From NCBI GenBank assembly GCA_035646815.1, contig DASRON010000017.1:1-35277 (forward strand): a DNA stretch of 35,277 bases. Reading direction: 5' to 3'. The notes under the pieces are model-generated. The model was given only the letters and a program-made list of their open reading frames with translations, was not told where the DNA came from and ran no database searches. Positions within the stretch are counted from its first letter, which is position 1, and every line of letters begins with the position of its first letter. This document shows positions 25,001 through 31,432 of the stretch, one piece after another. The translations under genes were made by a program, and so were the position numbers. This stretch comes from GCA-002784865 sp035646815 (GTDB lineage: Bacteria > Patescibacteriota > Microgenomatia > Levybacterales > UBA12049).

Positions 25001-25271
25001 GAAAGAAGGAGCAAAAGTAATAATAGGTGGAATCGTTGAAACAATAAAACGAATCTTTACTAAAAAAAGTAACTCTGAAATGGCATTTATAACAATAAGT
25101 AACGAAAGAGGAATTAGTGTTGAATGTATTGTTTTTCCAAAAATATTTGGACAATATAAATATTTATTATCCAAAGATTCTGTTATCCTTATAAACGGAA
25201 AAATTGATACAAAAAACGATAAACCGGTTATAATTGTTGAAAAAATTACTAAAAACCATTTTTCTTCTTGA
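22047..25271 (+). CDS. dnaE: DNA polymerase III alpha subunit (DnaE)
   Basis: Replicative polymerase, 1074 residues, DnaE1-like without an inserted exonuclease. The N-terminal PHP domain has a full set of metal ligands: His8, His10, Asp17, His41, Glu66, His87, Cys137, Asp206, His208. In actinobacterial DnaE1 this set forms the proofreading 3'-5' exonuclease. The polymerase core shows VGPGRGSNAGSIVSYAL near 355, PDIDLDFADNRRDEVI with two catalytic Asp, and FQDDLLLTAINVAGYSW. A clamp-binding motif QTSLF lies near 919, before the C-terminal OB-fold (about 985-1070). It is preceded by the GGDEF gene with two bases between and followed by the atp operon promoter. No intein is present. Confidence 0.96.
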   Translation: MTDFVHLHNHTEFSLLDGLAKIKLLAKRTKELGMKAIAITDHGNMYGTIYFYKACIEEGIKPIIGCEVYMAKRSRNDKEAGIDSGYNHLILLAKNKIGYKNLMKIVSISNLEGYYYKPRCDIELLREHSEGLICLSGCVNGYIANPLLEGQEETALKRARELSEIFGPEHFYIELQKHINNKDQDTVNKRLIKLSEKLGLPLAATNDNHYIYPQDAEAQEALLCIQTQTTLSDENRKLTMINSPDHYVKSPEEMMGMFIQTPEAISNTAKIASMCDLEIRLGKWIMPVFDVPGGKTPAEYIKEEVKKGLIRRYGKITSEIQERTDYELSTILKKGYETYILIVADFVNWAKSQDITVGPGRGSNAGSIVSYALEISDVDPLFFKLPFERFLNPMRPSPPDIDLDFADNRRDEVIKYVTEKYGKDKVAQIITFGTMEAKGSVRDTGRALGMPYSGPDRISKMIPLGWQGHSMTLDRALEQSPELKIAYTIENDTRRLLDLARKVEGVVRHASVHAAGVVIADKPLTEYSPLQREPNGEKIITQYDMYTVGEDGVGLLKIDFLGLRNLTIIQEALRFIKINQGLTVDFSKISFEDPKTYELLASGETTGIFQLESAGMRRYIKELKPTTIFDVQAMVALYRPGPMANIPEFIKRKHNPSLISYPDPRLKETLKESYGIITFQDDLLLTAINVAGYSWLEADKLRKAVGKKISSEMKKQHDKFLSGCISNGMQKKKAEHLWTLFEPFAGYGFGKAHAACYATIAFRTAYLKAHYPVEFMTALLTAESRGSSGPTKSEKLAQAVSECKRIFITVLPPNINKSDSEFAIENYTKIRFGLSAIKNVGGAAINAILSSRESDNFKTFSDFIERVDLSAINKKTVESLIKSGAMDSFGKRADLLLSYTTIIEDAHKKKKEKQEGQTSLFEIHEDVKDTHHKKIVSTADDFSDEEKLSFEKEFLGFYLTSHPQMNNLISIKNEITHELEQLEEEKEGAKVIIGGIVETIKRIFTKKSNSEMAFITISNERGISVECIVFPKIFGQYKYLLSKDSVILINGKIDTKNDKPVIIVEKITKNHFSS

Positions 25272-25296
25272 CTCCTTATTAATATACCTATAAAAT
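25268..25296 (+). promoter_or_regulatory. Predicted promoter of the atp operon
   Basis: TTGACT at 25268-25273 (overlapping the dnaE stop), a 17-base spacer, and TAAAAT at 25291-25296. Ten bases separate it from the atpB ATG, so the leader would be about three bases. It is among the best promoter matches in the window, fitting a highly expressed operon. Confidence 0.65.
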
Positions 25297-25306
25297 AAAC
25301 TACGTA

Positions 25307-26056
25307 ATGGTATCATTTGCGGCAGAGCCCATTATTAAGTTGGGCTTATTTTCAGTGACAAATAGTATGATAGACGTCTTAATCGTAGACGCTTTATTAA
25401 TTGCAGCCTGTATCTTTATCTCCAAGAAAATTTCTTTAGTACCAGGTCTTTTCCAAAATCTAGTTGAATACATGGTAGAAACATTCTATTCATTAACAGA
25501 ATCTGTTGCTGATAAAAGAGCTGGAAGAATTTTCCCCTACCTCATGAGTTTTTTTCTTTTTATTCTTCTTTTAAACTGGAGCGGTCTTGTTCCTGGTGTT
25601 GGAACAATAGGTTTTTTTCATGAAGGAGAACATGGAAAAGAACTAATTCCTTTAATAAGAAGTGCTGGAAGTGATCTTAATGTTACATTTGCTCTAGCAT
25701 TAGTCTCTGCTGTTGCAACTCACGTTATGAGCATTAATATTCTTGGCATAAAAGAATATTTAAGTAGATATTTTTCGTTTCATCCAATTTACCTTTTCGT
25801 AGGAGTTCTTGAAATTGTTTCTGAAATAACAAAAGTTATCTCTCTTTCATTTAGGTTATTTGGAAACATATTTGCTGGAGAAGTTGTTTTACTTACAGTT
25901 TCTTCTCTTTTTGCCTTTCTTTTTCCTTTGCCTTTTATGATGCTTGAAGTAATTGTGGGGCTTGTTCAAGCATTAGTATTTTCAATGTTAACAATGGCAT
26001 TTATGGCAATTTTGACGGTGTCTCACCATCAACCCAAGGAGGTGAGTAGCTCATGA
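25307..26056 (+). CDS. atpB: ATP synthase F0 subunit a
   Basis: Integral membrane stator subunit forming the proton half-channels next to the c-ring, 249 residues with about five or six transmembrane helices. The essential arginine is Arg183 in SLSFRLFGNIFAGE. The last helix region LVQALVFSMLTMAFMAIL is typical. The C-terminal residues PKEVSSS are encoded by the very bases that form the Shine-Dalgarno of atpE. The start is ATG close to a strong promoter, with no Shine-Dalgarno. The stop overlaps the atpE start (ATGA). Confidence 0.94.
   Translation: MVSFAAEPIIKLGLFSVTNSMIDVLIVDALLIAACIFISKKISLVPGLFQNLVEYMVETFYSLTESVADKRAGRIFPYLMSFFLFILLLNWSGLVPGVGTIGFFHEGEHGKELIPLIRSAGSDLNVTFALALVSAVATHVMSINILGIKEYLSRYFSFHPIYLFVGVLEIVSEITKVISLSFRLFGNIFAGEVVLLTVSSLFAFLFPLPFMMLEVIVGLVQALVFSMLTMAFMAILTVSHHQPKEVSSS
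26036..26046 (+). promoter_or_regulatory. Strong Shine-Dalgarno of atpE inside atpB
   Basis: AAGGAGGTGAG, ten bases between GGAGG and the ATG at 26053. The c subunit is needed in many copies per enzyme, so a strong site here fits the stoichiometry; the neighbouring atp genes lack one. Confidence 0.9.
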
Positions 26057-26259
26057 CATTTAGCATATCAGGCGGTTTAATTATTGCGCTCGGTGGAATC
26101 GCACCAGCAATTGCAGTAGGTTTAATTGGAGCCAAAGCAATGGAAGCAATTGGAAGAAATCCAGAAGCATCAGGTAAAGTATTACCAGCCATGCTTTTAG
26201 GAATGGCGTTCGCAGAAGCAATTGCTATCTATTCATTAATTTTGGCATTCATGAAATAA
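26053..26259 (+). CDS. atpE: ATP synthase F0 subunit c
   Basis: Rotor ring subunit, 68 residues, a two-helix hairpin with the polar loop AIGRNPEASGK (conserved Arg-Asn/Gln-Pro). The ion-binding carboxylate is Glu55 in GMAFAEAIAIY. Compared with the Na+-binding Ilyobacter pattern (Gln32, Glu65-Ser66, Tyr70), the equivalents here are Val22, Glu55-Ala56 and Tyr60, so the extra Na+ ligands are missing and a proton-driven ring is favoured. It starts within the atpB stop (ATGA) with a strong Shine-Dalgarno. Confidence 0.96.
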   Translation: MTFSISGGLIIALGGIAPAIAVGLIGAKAMEAIGRNPEASGKVLPAMLLGMAFAEAIAIYSLILAFMK

Positions 26260-26262
26260 GAT

Positions 26263-26760
26263 ATGGAAATTATCAAAAATTTCGGAGTGGAGCCAATGCT
26301 TTTGGCTGCACAAATTGTAAATTTCTTAATTATTCTTTTCATACTTAAAAAGTTTCTATATAAACCAATTATAGACACTTTAAAAAAACGTGAAAATACC
26401 ATTAAAGAAGGCTTAAAACAAGCAGAAGATTCAAGAGCTGCTTTAGAGAAGGCTTTAGAGGAAGAAAAAAAGATATTAAGAAAAGCACAAGATCAAGCAA
26501 GAAAGATAATTGAAGATGCAAAGACTCAATCAAACCTACTTGCAGTAGATATTGAAGAAAATAGCAAAAAACAATCAGAAAAAATTCTTCTGGAAGCTAA
26601 AAAACAAATCGTAGAAGAAACAAAAGAAGCAGAAAAAAGACTAACTGCAAAAGTAAACACAATGTCTATTGAGATACTGCAAAAAAGTCTTAAAGAAATG
26701 TTTTCAGAAAAAGATGAAAAAAAGCTTATTGAAAGGGCAATTAAAGAAATTGTAAAATAA
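26263..26760 (+). CDS. atpF: ATP synthase F0 subunit b
   Basis: Peripheral-stalk subunit, 165 residues: one N-terminal membrane helix (about 10-30, AAQIVNFLIILFILKKF) followed by a long charged coiled coil (about 40-150) that dimerises and reaches the top of F1. The segment KFLYKPIIDTLKKRENTI after the helix is the family signature. It starts three bases after atpE, and its stop shares one base with the atpH start (TAATG). No Shine-Dalgarno is seen. Confidence 0.92.
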   Translation: MEIIKNFGVEPMLLAAQIVNFLIILFILKKFLYKPIIDTLKKRENTIKEGLKQAEDSRAALEKALEEEKKILRKAQDQARKIIEDAKTQSNLLAVDIEENSKKQSEKILLEAKKQIVEETKEAEKRLTAKVNTMSIEILQKSLKEMFSEKDEKKLIERAIKEIVK

Positions 26761-27125
26761 TGACAAAAAAACAAATAAAAAAATTAGCATTAGATAGCTA
26801 TTTAGGAAATAGTTTAAATGCAGCAAGGGTTAAAAAGATTGCAGACAGACTAACCAGAGAAGATTTAAAAAAGTATTTAAGAGTATTAAAAGATAATGAA
26901 AAACAAAAAAAAGTAACCATAGTAATGCCTGACATTGATATTAAAGATAAAAAAGAAATTGAAAGAAAATTTAAAAATGCATTTAAAGATAAGAAAATTT
27001 ATTTTGAAACTGATCCATCTTTAATACTAGGGCTAAAAATAATAAACAATGATTTAATTTATGAGTTAAGCTTAAATGATACATTTGATAAAATAAATGA
27101 CTATCTGTTAAGTAAATATGATTAA
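26760..27125 (+). CDS. atpH: ATP synthase F1 subunit delta, short form
   Basis: Stator subunit linking the b stalk to F1. Only 121 residues, against roughly 175-185 in most bacteria. The C-terminal domain is recognisable: KVTIVMPDI, then FETDPSLILGLKIINNDLIYELSLNDTFDKINDYL, matching the usual v.....DpsliGG..i..gd..iD.S....l..l. The N-terminal six-helix bundle that binds the alpha subunit is reduced to about 50 residues (KLALDSYLG....RVKKIADRL). Position between atpF and atpA and overlaps on both sides (1 and 8 bases) support the call despite low similarity. No frameshift is apparent upstream, so the shortening looks genuine. Confidence 0.82.
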   Translation: MTKKQIKKLALDSYLGNSLNAARVKKIADRLTREDLKKYLRVLKDNEKQKKVTIVMPDIDIKDKKEIERKFKNAFKDKKIYFETDPSLILGLKIINNDLIYELSLNDTFDKINDYLLSKYD

Positions 27126-28641
27126 TGACGATAATATTATAAAACAATTAGAAGAAAGACTTAGTACATTTAAGTTAAATCCTAAACTTCAAAATATAGG
27201 CTTAGTTGAAAAAAATACTGATGGAGTAATTATTGTGTCAGGTCTTTCAAAAGCCTTTATGGGTGAACTTGTTTCATTTCCTGATGGAACAGAAGGAATG
27301 ATTCTAAACCTTGATGAAGACTTCGTTTCAGTTATTCTTCTTGGAAAAGGAGACAATATTAGGGAAGGAGACACGGTTAAGACAACCGGAAGACTTCTCT
27401 CAATTAATGCTTCGGAAGATCTTTTAGGAAGAGTAGTTAATCCCCTAGGTGAACCTTTAGATGCGAAACCACGAATTAAAAAAGGAAAGAGCATGCCTCT
27501 TGAAAAAATAGCAGCAGGTGTTGTTCAAAGAGAGCCTGTAAATTCACCTCTTAAAACAGGTATTAAGGCAATTGATTCCATGATTCCAATTGGAAGAGGA
27601 CAAAGAGAACTAATCATAGGAGACAGAGGGCTTGGTAAAACTGCTATTGCCATAGACACTATCATTAATCAAACTGTAAACAGAACCAAAGGGCAAAAAC
27701 CTGTAATTTGTATCTACGTTGCAATTGGACAAAAACAAAGCAGGGTTGCCCAAATTATTGACAAATTAACTGATAAAAAAGCTATTGATTTTACAATTGT
27801 TGTTAATGCCAGCGCTTCCGATTCTGCAGCTCTTCAGTATCTTGCTCCATACGCAGGTTCTGCAATCGGAGAATACTTTATGGAAAAGGGGCAAGATGTT
27901 TTAATTGTTTATGACGATTTAACTAAACATGCGTGGGCATATAGAGAAGTTTCATTAGTACTTAAAAGACCTGCAGGTAGAGAAGCATATCCAGGAGATA
28001 TCTTTTATCTTCACAGTAGACTTTTAGAAAGAGCTGTAAAGCTTAATAAACAAAACGGTGGAGGATCAATTACTGCTCTTCCTATTATTGAAACTCAAGC
28101 AAATGATATGTCTGCATATATTCCAACTAATGTTATTTCTATTACAGACGGACAGATTTATTTACAAGGTGATCTTTTTAATGCTGGAATAAGACCTGCA
28201 GTAAACGTTGGATCATCTGTTTCAAGAGTTGGAGGATCTGCTCAGACTCCAGCTATTAAATCAATTTCTGGAAAAATGAGACTTGAAATTGCTCAATATA
28301 ATGATCTTGCTGCTTTTGCCCAATTTGGCTCAGAGCTTGATCAAGCAACTATGAATCAGCTTGAGCGTGGAAAAAGAACAATTGAAATTCTAAAGCAACC
28401 TCAATACGAACCGCTTTCTGAAAGCTATGAATATTTAAGTATATGGGCCGTAACAAACGGCTTTTTAGATGATATCCCAGTTGATTCTGTTCAAAAATTT
28501 GAAAAAGAATATCATCAATATATGAAGTTAAATCATAAAAAAATAGTTGAATCACTATTATCTGGAGATAAACCCTCAGAAGATACTTTAAAACAAATGC
28601 AAAAAGCAACTCAAGAATTTAAGAAAGGATTTTCATCTTAA
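27118..28641 (+). CDS. atpA: ATP synthase F1 subunit alpha
   Basis: Non-catalytic nucleotide-binding subunit of F1, 507 residues, full length. The Walker A GDRGLGKTAIAIDTI is near 168 (usually GDRQTGKT), followed by VYVAIGQKQS, YDDLTKHAWAYREVSL, the conserved RPAGREAYPGDIFYLHSRLLERA, and the arginine finger in VGSSVSRVGGSAQ. The start overlaps atpH by eight bases with no Shine-Dalgarno, and atpG follows after one base. Confidence 0.97.
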   Translation: MINDDNIIKQLEERLSTFKLNPKLQNIGLVEKNTDGVIIVSGLSKAFMGELVSFPDGTEGMILNLDEDFVSVILLGKGDNIREGDTVKTTGRLLSINASEDLLGRVVNPLGEPLDAKPRIKKGKSMPLEKIAAGVVQREPVNSPLKTGIKAIDSMIPIGRGQRELIIGDRGLGKTAIAIDTIINQTVNRTKGQKPVICIYVAIGQKQSRVAQIIDKLTDKKAIDFTIVVNASASDSAALQYLAPYAGSAIGEYFMEKGQDVLIVYDDLTKHAWAYREVSLVLKRPAGREAYPGDIFYLHSRLLERAVKLNKQNGGGSITALPIIETQANDMSAYIPTNVISITDGQIYLQGDLFNAGIRPAVNVGSSVSRVGGSAQTPAIKSISGKMRLEIAQYNDLAAFAQFGSELDQATMNQLERGKRTIEILKQPQYEPLSESYEYLSIWAVTNGFLDDIPVDSVQKFEKEYHQYMKLNHKKIVESLLSGDKPSEDTLKQMQKATQEFKKGFSS

Positions 28642-28642
28642 T

Positions 28643-29506
28643 ATGGCAAACATGCTTTCTCTAAAAAGAAGAATACAGACTGCACAAAATGTTTCAAAAA
28701 CCACAAGAGCAATGCAAATGATTGCAGCATCAAAATTAAAAAGAGCTCAGAACTCTGCAGTTTTATCTAAAACCTATGTTAATAAGCTTTCAAATTTAAC
28801 GAAAAGTGTTTCTTCAAAAGTAGAAGATCAAAGCTCTCATCCATACATGAAAGCTCCATCTGATGCAAAGCGAAAACTTTCAATTGTTCTCTCTCCTGAT
28901 AAAGGACTTTGCGGCGGAATGATCTCTAATTTAACAAGAGAAATTATAAAAGAGGATCAGGGAAATCCTTATTACATTATTATAGGAAAAAAAGCAGAAA
29001 ACGTTTTACTAAAACTAGACCGTGAAATTTTAGCTATATTTCCATTTGGAACTACTCTTCCAAGCTTTGACAGTGTATATCCAATAATAAAACTCGTTGA
29101 AGACACATACTTAGCAGGAAAAGTTTCTGAAGTAAGAGTAATTTCTTCAGAATTTACTAGTGTATTTACGCAAGCACCTGGTGTAAAAAAAATATTACCA
29201 CTTGAATTTGATAATGAAAATGAAGAAAAAAAAGAAGAAGGAAGATTTACTCAATTTGAACCAAATATTGAAACACTCCTCCCCTCTCTTTTAAAACATT
29301 ATTTAGAAATGGTATTATATCAAAGTCTTTTAGAAAACTACGCATCTGAACAAGCAGCTAGAATGATTGCCATGAAAAATGCAACAGATAATGCAAAAGA
29401 TGTAATCGGTGAATTAAAACTTGAATATAATAAATTAAGACAAGAAAAAATTACAAATGAAATATTGGATATTGGAAGCGCAGCTTTTTTAACAAGTTAT
29501 GAGTAA
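28643..29506 (+). CDS. atpG: ATP synthase F1 subunit gamma
   Basis: Central rotor shaft, 287 residues. N- and C-terminal helices form the coiled coil: SLKRRIQTAQNVSKTTRAMQ at the start and ASEQAARMIAMKNATDNAKD near 235, with the conserved end KLRQEKITNEILDI. The Rossmann-like middle part contains SPDKGLCGGMISNL near 85. A short acidic stretch (ENEEKKEEG) interrupts the middle. Its end overlaps atpD by eight bases. Confidence 0.95.
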   Translation: MANMLSLKRRIQTAQNVSKTTRAMQMIAASKLKRAQNSAVLSKTYVNKLSNLTKSVSSKVEDQSSHPYMKAPSDAKRKLSIVLSPDKGLCGGMISNLTREIIKEDQGNPYYIIIGKKAENVLLKLDREILAIFPFGTTLPSFDSVYPIIKLVEDTYLAGKVSEVRVISSEFTSVFTQAPGVKKILPLEFDNENEEKKEEGRFTQFEPNIETLLPSLLKHYLEMVLYQSLLENYASEQAARMIAMKNATDNAKDVIGELKLEYNKLRQEKITNEILDIGSAAFLTSYE

Positions 29507-30908
29507 AACAAATTCAACACAAGAAGGAATTATTATAAGAATACAGGGACCTGTGGTCGATGTAAGATTTGAAAAAAATTCACCACGAATAAAAGAAGCA
29601 CTTAGTATTGATCTTGATAATAAAAATAAATTAATTTTAGAAGTTGCATTTTTAACTGGGAACAATGAAGCAAGAACTCTTGCCATGGGACCAACAGATG
29701 GATTATCAAGAGGAATGATTGTTAAAAAAACAGGAGCTCCTATAAGTGTTCCTGTAGGAATAAAAACATTAGGAAGAATATTTAATGTATTAGGAGAAAC
29801 AATTGATGACGGTCCCAAAGTTACAGGAAAAGATGTAAGCTTTGAACCTATTCATCAAAAAGCACCTCTTTTATCAGAACAGGAAACAAAGCCTCATATA
29901 CTAGAAACTGGCTTAAAAGTTATTGATCTTATCGCGCCTTTTACAAAAGGAGGTAAAATCGCTGTCTTTGGAGGGGCAGGAGTTGGTAAAACAGTTGTTG
30001 TAAAAGAACTTATTAGAAATATTGCAATGGAACACAAAGGACACTCTGTTTTTGCAGGTGTCGGAGAAAGAACAAGAGAAGGAAATGATCTATGGCTTGA
30101 AATGAAAGAAGCAAAAGTACTTGATAAAACCGTCATGGTATTTGGACAAATGAATGAACCTCCTGCAAACAGAATGCGTGTTGCTTTAACTGCTCTAACA
30201 ATGGCTGAATACTTTAGAGACAAAAAACATGAAGATGTACTTCTTTTTATTGACAATGTTTTTCGTTTTGCTCAAGCTGGATCTGAAGTATCAGCACTTC
30301 TTGGAAGAATGCCTTCAGCAGTAGGATATCAACCAACGCTTGCAACTGAAATGGGAGATCTTCAAGAAAGAATTACTTCAACAAAAAAAGGCTCTATTAC
30401 ATCAGTTCAAGCTGTGTATGTCCCTGCGGATGATTACACTGATCCTGCTCCTGTTACAATTTTTTCTCATTTAGACGCAACAATTACACTTGAAAGAGCA
30501 ATTGCAGAACAAGGAATTTACCCTGCTGTAGATCCTCTTACTTCTACTTCTAGGATTTTAGATCCAAATATTGTTGGAAATGATCATTATGAAGTTACTC
30601 GTGGTGTTCAAAAAGTTCTTCAAAGATACAAAGATCTTCAAGATATTATTGCAATTTTAGGAATTGATGAATTATCCGATGAGGACAAATTAATTGTATC
30701 AAGAGCAAGGAAAATTCAAAAATTCTTAAGTCAACCTATGTTTGTAGCTGAAATTTTTACAGGACAAGCTGGTAAATACGTAAAAATTGAAGATACTGTA
30801 AAAGGATTTAAAGAAATACTTGAAGGAAAACATGATAAACTACCTGAAAGTGCCTTTTACATGGTAGGAACCATTGACGAAGCTGTAAAAAAAGCTAAGG
30901 CAAAATAA
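29499..30908 (+). CDS. atpD: ATP synthase F1 subunit beta
   Basis: Catalytic subunit, 469 residues. Walker A GGAGVGKTVVVKELI is near 153, then GERTREGNDLWLEM with the catalytic Glu, FIDNVFRFAQAGSEVSALLGRMPSAVGYQPTL region, VPADDYTDPAP, and IAILGIDELSDEDKLIV carrying the DELSEED-type lever that contacts gamma. The first ~75 residues form the beta-barrel crown. The start overlaps atpG by eight bases; atpC follows after eight bases. Confidence 0.97.
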   Translation: MSKTNSTQEGIIIRIQGPVVDVRFEKNSPRIKEALSIDLDNKNKLILEVAFLTGNNEARTLAMGPTDGLSRGMIVKKTGAPISVPVGIKTLGRIFNVLGETIDDGPKVTGKDVSFEPIHQKAPLLSEQETKPHILETGLKVIDLIAPFTKGGKIAVFGGAGVGKTVVVKELIRNIAMEHKGHSVFAGVGERTREGNDLWLEMKEAKVLDKTVMVFGQMNEPPANRMRVALTALTMAEYFRDKKHEDVLLFIDNVFRFAQAGSEVSALLGRMPSAVGYQPTLATEMGDLQERITSTKKGSITSVQAVYVPADDYTDPAPVTIFSHLDATITLERAIAEQGIYPAVDPLTSTSRILDPNIVGNDHYEVTRGVQKVLQRYKDLQDIIAILGIDELSDEDKLIVSRARKIQKFLSQPMFVAEIFTGQAGKYVKIEDTVKGFKEILEGKHDKLPESAFYMVGTIDEAVKKAKAK

Positions 30909-30916
30909 AATAGGAA

Positions 30917-31330
30917 ATGAATCTTCATATTGAAATAATTACTCCGGAAAAAGTTGTATACAAAGACGACGTATCTGAAATTATTGTTCCAACTGAAACA
31001 GGAGAAATCGCAATTCTTCCTGACCATGTAAATTTACTTACTAAAGTACTTCCAGGAGAAATGATTATAAAAAAAGGAAATCATGAGCATTTTATTGCAA
31101 TTACTGGCGGTTTTTTAGAAATTGCAAATAATCAAGTAAACATTCTTGCAGATTATGCTGTTCGCGCAGAAGACATTGAGATAGCCAGAGCTCAAGAAGC
31201 ACAAAAGAGAGCAGAACATAAAATAAAAGAGCAATCAACTGACAAAGACTTTAGGATCGCAGAAGCAGAACTTCAAAAAGCACTACTCCAATTAAAAGTA
31301 GCTAATAAACGTAAAAGACATATAAGATGA
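30917..31330 (+). CDS. atpC: ATP synthase F1 subunit epsilon
   Basis: Rotor foot and regulatory subunit, 137 residues. The N-terminal beta-sandwich has the family opening LHIEIITPEKVVYKDDVSEI, the segment TETGEIAILPDHVNLLTKV near 30-48, and ITGGFLEIANNQVNILAD near 67. A C-terminal helical hairpin (about 88-135) is present, so the inhibitory helices are retained. An AGGA sits too close to the ATG to be a good Shine-Dalgarno. The last base of its stop is shared with a short downstream ORF (ATGA). Confidence 0.94.
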   Translation: MNLHIEIITPEKVVYKDDVSEIIVPTETGEIAILPDHVNLLTKVLPGEMIIKKGNHEHFIAITGGFLEIANNQVNILADYAVRAEDIEIARAQEAQKRAEHKIKEQSTDKDFRIAEAELQKALLQLKVANKRKRHIR

Positions 31331-31425
31331 ATAAGCTTAATGCTAGTTTTTATAATATATATAAATCCTACGACGATAACTATAAAACTCTGCCTCCAAA
31401 ATTAAAGAAATCTCTCAATTTATAA
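31327..31425 (+). CDS. Possible 32-residue ORF coupled to atpC
   Basis: ATG inside the atpC stop (ATGA), then 32 codons (MNKLNASFYNIYKSYDDNYK... ending KKSLNL) to TAA at 31423-31425. It fills almost the whole gap to pyrF, uses codons like its neighbours, and has the same ATGA coupling as murT-gatD, gatC-gatA, gatA-gatB and atpB-atpE. The product is small and polar with no membrane helix and no family I recognise. The stop lies inside the TATAAT of the pyrF promoter. It may be a real small protein or a chance reading frame; the length is too short to decide. Confidence 0.35.
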   Translation: MNKLNASFYNIYKSYDDNYKTLPPKLKKSLNL

Positions 31426-31426
31426 T
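31421..31426 (+). promoter_or_regulatory. Predicted -10 box of pyrFE, leaderless geometry
   Basis: Perfect TATAAT followed by six bases and the pyrF ATG at 31433. No clear -35 is seen at 16-18 bases. The box contains the stop codon of the short ORF after atpC. Confidence 0.5.
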
Positions 31427-31432
31427 ACACTA

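Noticed and set aside
25271..26056. UGA recoded as glycine (code 25) as in Gracilibacteria/SR1
   Set aside because: TGA ends dnaE, atpB, atpC, gatA and gatC at the expected protein lengths, and no conserved gene has in-frame TGA.
29894..30256. 120-residue minus-strand ORF inside atpD
   Set aside because: Antisense to the Walker A region of a highly conserved gene, with low-complexity Ser/Thr-rich translation typical of a shadow frame.
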